Positions 61,655 through 64,000 of a stretch of DNA of 64,000 bases are shown in pieces. The notes beneath the pieces were generated by a model, which searched no databases, was not told where the DNA came from, and saw only the letters and a list, made by a program, of their open reading frames with translations. The position numbers and the translations under genes are program-made. The stretch is taken from contig NZ_CP166850.1 of assembly GCF_041346945.1 (NCBI RefSeq), positions 186,001 to 250,000 of the forward strand, written 5' to 3'. Each line of letters begins with the position of its first letter. Within the stretch, counting starts at the first letter, position 1. Source of the DNA: Amycolatopsis sp. cg9. Its GTDB lineage: Bacteria; Actinomycetota; Actinomycetes; Mycobacteriales; Pseudonocardiaceae.

Positions 61655-62479
61655 TCAGCGAGACGCGCGGAAACCCCACCGGCGCACCAGCTGCGCGCTC
61701 ACCCCGGCCAGCAGCAGGATCGCCACCAGGACCGGCCAGGAGAGCTGGTCGCCCCGCGGAGCGGCCAGCGCCTCCGCCGACCCGGCCGAGCGCCGCGTGT
61801 CGATCACCACCGGCGGGCCACCGGCCGCCTGCGGCATCCCCGAACCGGCCGGCACCGGGAAGTCGGCTCCCGGCAGCTGTCCCGGGATCGGCGTGCCGAA
61901 CACCGCGCCGCCGCCCGCGGTCGCGCCGGGCACGGCCGCGACCGTCCACTGCCGCCCCGCGATCGGCGTGCCGCCGCCCGGCGAAGTACCGATCGTGCCC
62001 GGTGGCGCGGGATCCGCGGGCGGGGCCGGGGTGGCGCCCGGCGGGAGACCCGGGACCTCGCCGCGCACGAGGATGCCGCAGAGCGCGCTGAGCGAGCCGC
62101 GCACCGTGGCCACCAGCGGGGCCAGCACCGGGGCGAGCACCGGCAGCTCGCCGAGGCGCGTGATCACCGCGTCCGCGATCCGGGTCCCCGGGATCTCGGC
62201 CTGGCCGGCGGGGACGGTCCCCACCGGGATGGGCGCCGTGGTCGCCCAGATCGACCGGAACGTCCCCGTCAGCACGCCCAGCGGGTCCAGCCCGGAGAGC
62301 GCGGACACCACGGGTTCGGCCACCGACGCGGGCGCCAGCGCCACCTGCGCGCCCGGCTCCCCGGTTACGGTGGCCCCGCAGCCGGCCACCGTCGCCGGGG
62401 CCTCGGCCGCGAACGCGGGCGTCGCGGTCAGCAGGACGAGGGTCAGCGTGCCTGCGGCGAGAAACGGTGGGGTTCGCAC
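61655..62479 (-). CDS. Exported surface protein with C-terminal membrane anchor
   Basis: A 274-residue protein with a signal peptide (RTPPFLAAGTLTLVLLTATP to AFA), an Ala/Pro/Gly-rich mature region, and a C-terminal helix with basic tail (LVAILLLAGVSAQLVRRWG). No LPXTG sorting motif. GTG 62479 has AGGAGG 6 nt upstream. It lies between the two IS630-derived proteins. Function unknown; possibly a cell-surface partner of the neighbouring cluster. Confidence 0.65.
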   Translation of the reverse strand: MRTPPFLAAGTLTLVLLTATPAFAAEAPATVAGCGATVTGEPGAQVALAPASVAEPVVSALSGLDPLGVLTGTFRSIWATTAPIPVGTVPAGQAEIPGTRIADAVITRLGELPVLAPVLAPLVATVRGSLSALCGILVRGEVPGLPPGATPAPPADPAPPGTIGTSPGGGTPIAGRQWTVAAVPGATAGGGAVFGTPIPGQLPGADFPVPAGSGMPQAAGGPPVVIDTRRSAGSAEALAAPRGDQLSWPVLVAILLLAGVSAQLVRRWGFRASR

Positions 62480-62893
62480 GTGCCGCCTCCTCTGGCGCCG
62501 GACTCTTGGCCCGGTCTCAGGTATTCGCGGTTCGGATGTGCCAGGGTAGGAAAACCCAGACGACGGCATCGTGGCAGGTTCACCACTTTGTTGACCAGCA
62601 CGGCGAAAACGGGCGGGACGGTTCGTTGCGCCGGTGTTGCCGTTGCCCGACACAGCGCCCCTACCAGGGCTTATGTCGCTCGCGAGCGATCCGGGGCGGC
62701 ACCGGCGGGCCGGCCGCGGCGGGCAAATACCGGACACCCCGGCGGCGACGGAAACGAGCACGCGCCCGGATCGGCGTCGTTCCCGTGTAACCCTTTCAAA
62801 GCAAACGAGGCACTTCTGCGCGGCGATATCACCGGCCGCGATCCGGAAACCGGGAAAACTGTTTACGCCCGGGTAACACGCCGCGGCACAAGA
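62480..62893. other. Gene-free stretch upstream of 61655-62479 gene
   Basis: About 410 bp with no supported gene. It should contain the promoter of the minus-strand gene starting at 62479. Nothing else distinctive was seen. Confidence 0.6.
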
Positions 62894-62926
62894 AAACCGC
62901 CGACCCGGATTCCGGATCGGCGGTTT
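62894..62926 (-). terminator. Terminator of IS630-derived protein 2
   Basis: Arms AAACCGCCGA (62894-62903) and TCGGCGGTTT (62917-62926) pair perfectly, with an inner CCGGA/TCCGG hairpin. On the minus strand a TTTTCTTG run follows. It lies 13 nt after the stop of the minus-strand gene at 62939. Confidence 0.8.
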
Positions 62927-62938
62927 CGGAGCAGCGGT

Positions 62939-63667
62939 TCAGGCCGGCAGCCCGACGTCCCGGCCGGGTCCCGCCCCGTCGTCGAGCAGCGCCGCGTGGG
63001 AGGCGGGCCAGCGGTGCGGGACCAGCCGGACGTCCCGGCCGCACTGCATGCGCAGCCGGTGCCGGAACTCGGCGATGCCGGTGAACGGCGTGTCCCTGGC
63101 GAGGAAGTGCAGCGTGCCGCGGCCGCTGACGGCGACCAGCGCGTGCAGCCCACCGGTGCCCGCGGGCGCGCGCGGGTGGGTGCAGGTCACCAGCAACGTC
63201 CCCGGCGGGCAGCCGGCCGGCCGGGACGATTCGCCGTCGCGGCCCAGGAGTTCCCACCGCAGCAGGTACTTGTCGACCGTCGTCCCGGCGAGCACGACCC
63301 CGCAGTCACGCGCGATCAGCTCGGAAACGGCCTTGCGCGTCCACACCAGCCACGGCAACCCGGTCTCGTCGGGCGGCCCGGCCGCCAGGGTCTCGACCAC
63401 CCGGGCCTGCTGGTCCGCGGACAGCACCAGCCGCTCGCCGGTCCGGCGGCCGCGGGGCCGGGGCCGCAACGTCGATTCGCCGCCGGACTCGTAGGCCCGC
63501 ACCCAGGTCCCCACCGCCTTCCTGGACACGCCGAACATGCTCGCGACCCGCGTCTGCGACAGCCCCGATCCGACCGCGGCCACGGCCTGCCGCCGCAGCT
63601 GCTCCAACGCGTCCGTCGGCAGGCTCCGGGCACCACCGGCGCGCGGGCCCCGCTGCTCCTCCACCAT
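62939..63667 (-). CDS. IS630-derived helix-turn-helix protein 2, probably domesticated
   Basis: A 242-residue paralogue of the protein at 60692: LSQTRVASMFGVSRKAVGTW, RPRPRGRRTGERLVLS and TVDKYLLRWEL align well. The C-terminal domain is shorter and lacks recognisable DDE residues (LLVTCTHPRAPAG where the first Asp is expected). It is likely a DNA-binding regulator. The start is taken as ATG 63667; GTG 63688 is possible. It is followed by its own terminator. Confidence 0.68.
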   Translation of the reverse strand: MVEEQRGPRAGGARSLPTDALEQLRRQAVAAVGSGLSQTRVASMFGVSRKAVGTWVRAYESGGESTLRPRPRGRRTGERLVLSADQQARVVETLAAGPPDETGLPWLVWTRKAVSELIARDCGVVLAGTTVDKYLLRWELLGRDGESSRPAGCPPGTLLVTCTHPRAPAGTGGLHALVAVSGRGTLHFLARDTPFTGIAEFRHRLRMQCGRDVRLVPHRWPASHAALLDDGAGPGRDVGLPA

Positions 63668-63694
63668 CGCCACACCCCATCCGGTCACGTCGGG

Positions 63695-64000
63695 CTACAG
63701 CTGGACCTTTTCCCGCTCGGGCACCTCGCCGGCGGCGTCGGACCGGCGGCCACCGGCTCGCCCGCGCAGCCACGCCGCGCCCCCGGCCACCAGCGCGACC
63801 GCGAGCGCGGCCCCGCCGAGCACCCGCGCGAGAACGTCCACATCGGACACTTTGGCCGCGGCCGCCGGAGCCACCGGGGCCACGGTGACGACGGGCGCCG
63901 GGTGCTCCGGCTCGGGCTGCCCCGGCTGCGCGGGATCGGCCCAGCGCACAACCTGTCCGTCCGAATAGGTCTGCAGCGCCTGGAACGCCAGCGGGCCCCC
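63695..64000 (-). CDS. Second YcnI/DUF1775 protein, 5' part outside the window
   Basis: Only the last 101 residues are present; the frame is open to the window edge. The start of this piece, LAFQALQTYSDGQVVRWADP, then EPEHPAPVVTV, is the canonical end of the DUF1775 domain with its conserved Trp. A membrane helix (VLGGAALAVALVAGGAAW) and short tail complete it. Unlike the YcnI at 55653, the visible part is canonical; whether the N-terminal His is present cannot be seen. Confidence 0.82.
   Translation of the reverse strand, partial: GGPLAFQALQTYSDGQVVRWADPAQPGQPEPEHPAPVVTVAPVAPAAAAKVSDVDVLARVLGGAALAVALVAGGAAWLRGRAGGRRSDAAGEVPEREKVQL

Noticed and set aside
1..64000. CRISPR arrays, integrase attachment sites or prophage
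   Set aside because: No regularly spaced short repeats, cas genes, integrases or phage structural genes were seen; the two tRNA genes have no adjacent integrase.

Overview
The window is high-GC actinobacterial chromosome. Dense genes, many GTG starts, ATGA/GTGA stop-start overlaps, TAT and Sec signal peptides and the gene content point to Pseudonocardiales, most likely Amycolatopsis or a close relative; the genus is inferred, not proven. Strong G/C third-position bias produces long spurious frames opposite almost every real gene, and these were discarded.

Layout. 1-5.0 kb: the 3' part of an OLD-like ATPase/TOPRIM gene converges on a cobalamin operon (small membrane protein, cobG, cobH, fused cobI-cobJ). 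5.1-7.3 kb: large palindromes, then an ABC-2 exporter operon with its own XRE regulator behind a palindromic operator. 7.3-10.4 kb: a MauE-like membrane protein diverges from an operon with an unknown protein, a membrane-bound CPLC thioredoxin-like protein, a TAT-exported six-cysteine protein and small membrane proteins, which looks like a dedicated disulfide/export module. 10.4-14.7 kb: a secreted subtilase and a membrane-anchored unknown. 14.9-19.9 kb: a four-gene poly-gamma-glutamate-type (CapB/CapC) operon with a double-sensor HAMP protein and an NlpC/P60 enzyme, but no CapA. 19.9-23.6 kb: a B12 riboswitch and cobN. 23.6-27.8 kb: a secreted small protein with a possible one-base defect, a GT39-type glycosyltransferase and a two-component system.

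28-35 kb: a DasR-type site and GH18 chitinase, a domain-swapped RibD-like protein, proA, an M50-like protease, an S1-like/zinc protein, an AlkA-like glycosylase and a methyltransferase. 35.7-37.0 kb: an IS110-family element, probably with a bridge RNA, that appears to split the promoter of an M20 peptidase from its coding region. 38.4-46.6 kb: HtrA protease, DUF3224, a HerA-like ATPase, oligoribonuclease, tRNA-His, a GT87 mannosyltransferase, an MFS transporter and an L,D-transpeptidase; tRNA-Lys follows.

47.4-52.5 kb: an unusual trio, namely an ECF-like sigma factor, a membrane-tethered NMT1-type binding protein with a cytoplasmic N-terminus, and a STAND ATPase with a cyclase-like N-terminus and TPRs. 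52.5-64 kb: a copper-type surface cluster (PepSY, CopC-CopD, YcnI, beta-propeller, proline-rich protein, ferredoxin reductase, another surface protein, a second YcnI cut by the window end) interspersed with two paralogous IS630-derived DNA-binding proteins whose catalytic residues look lost. In this cluster the CopC domain and the first YcnI both lack the histidine expected to bind copper.
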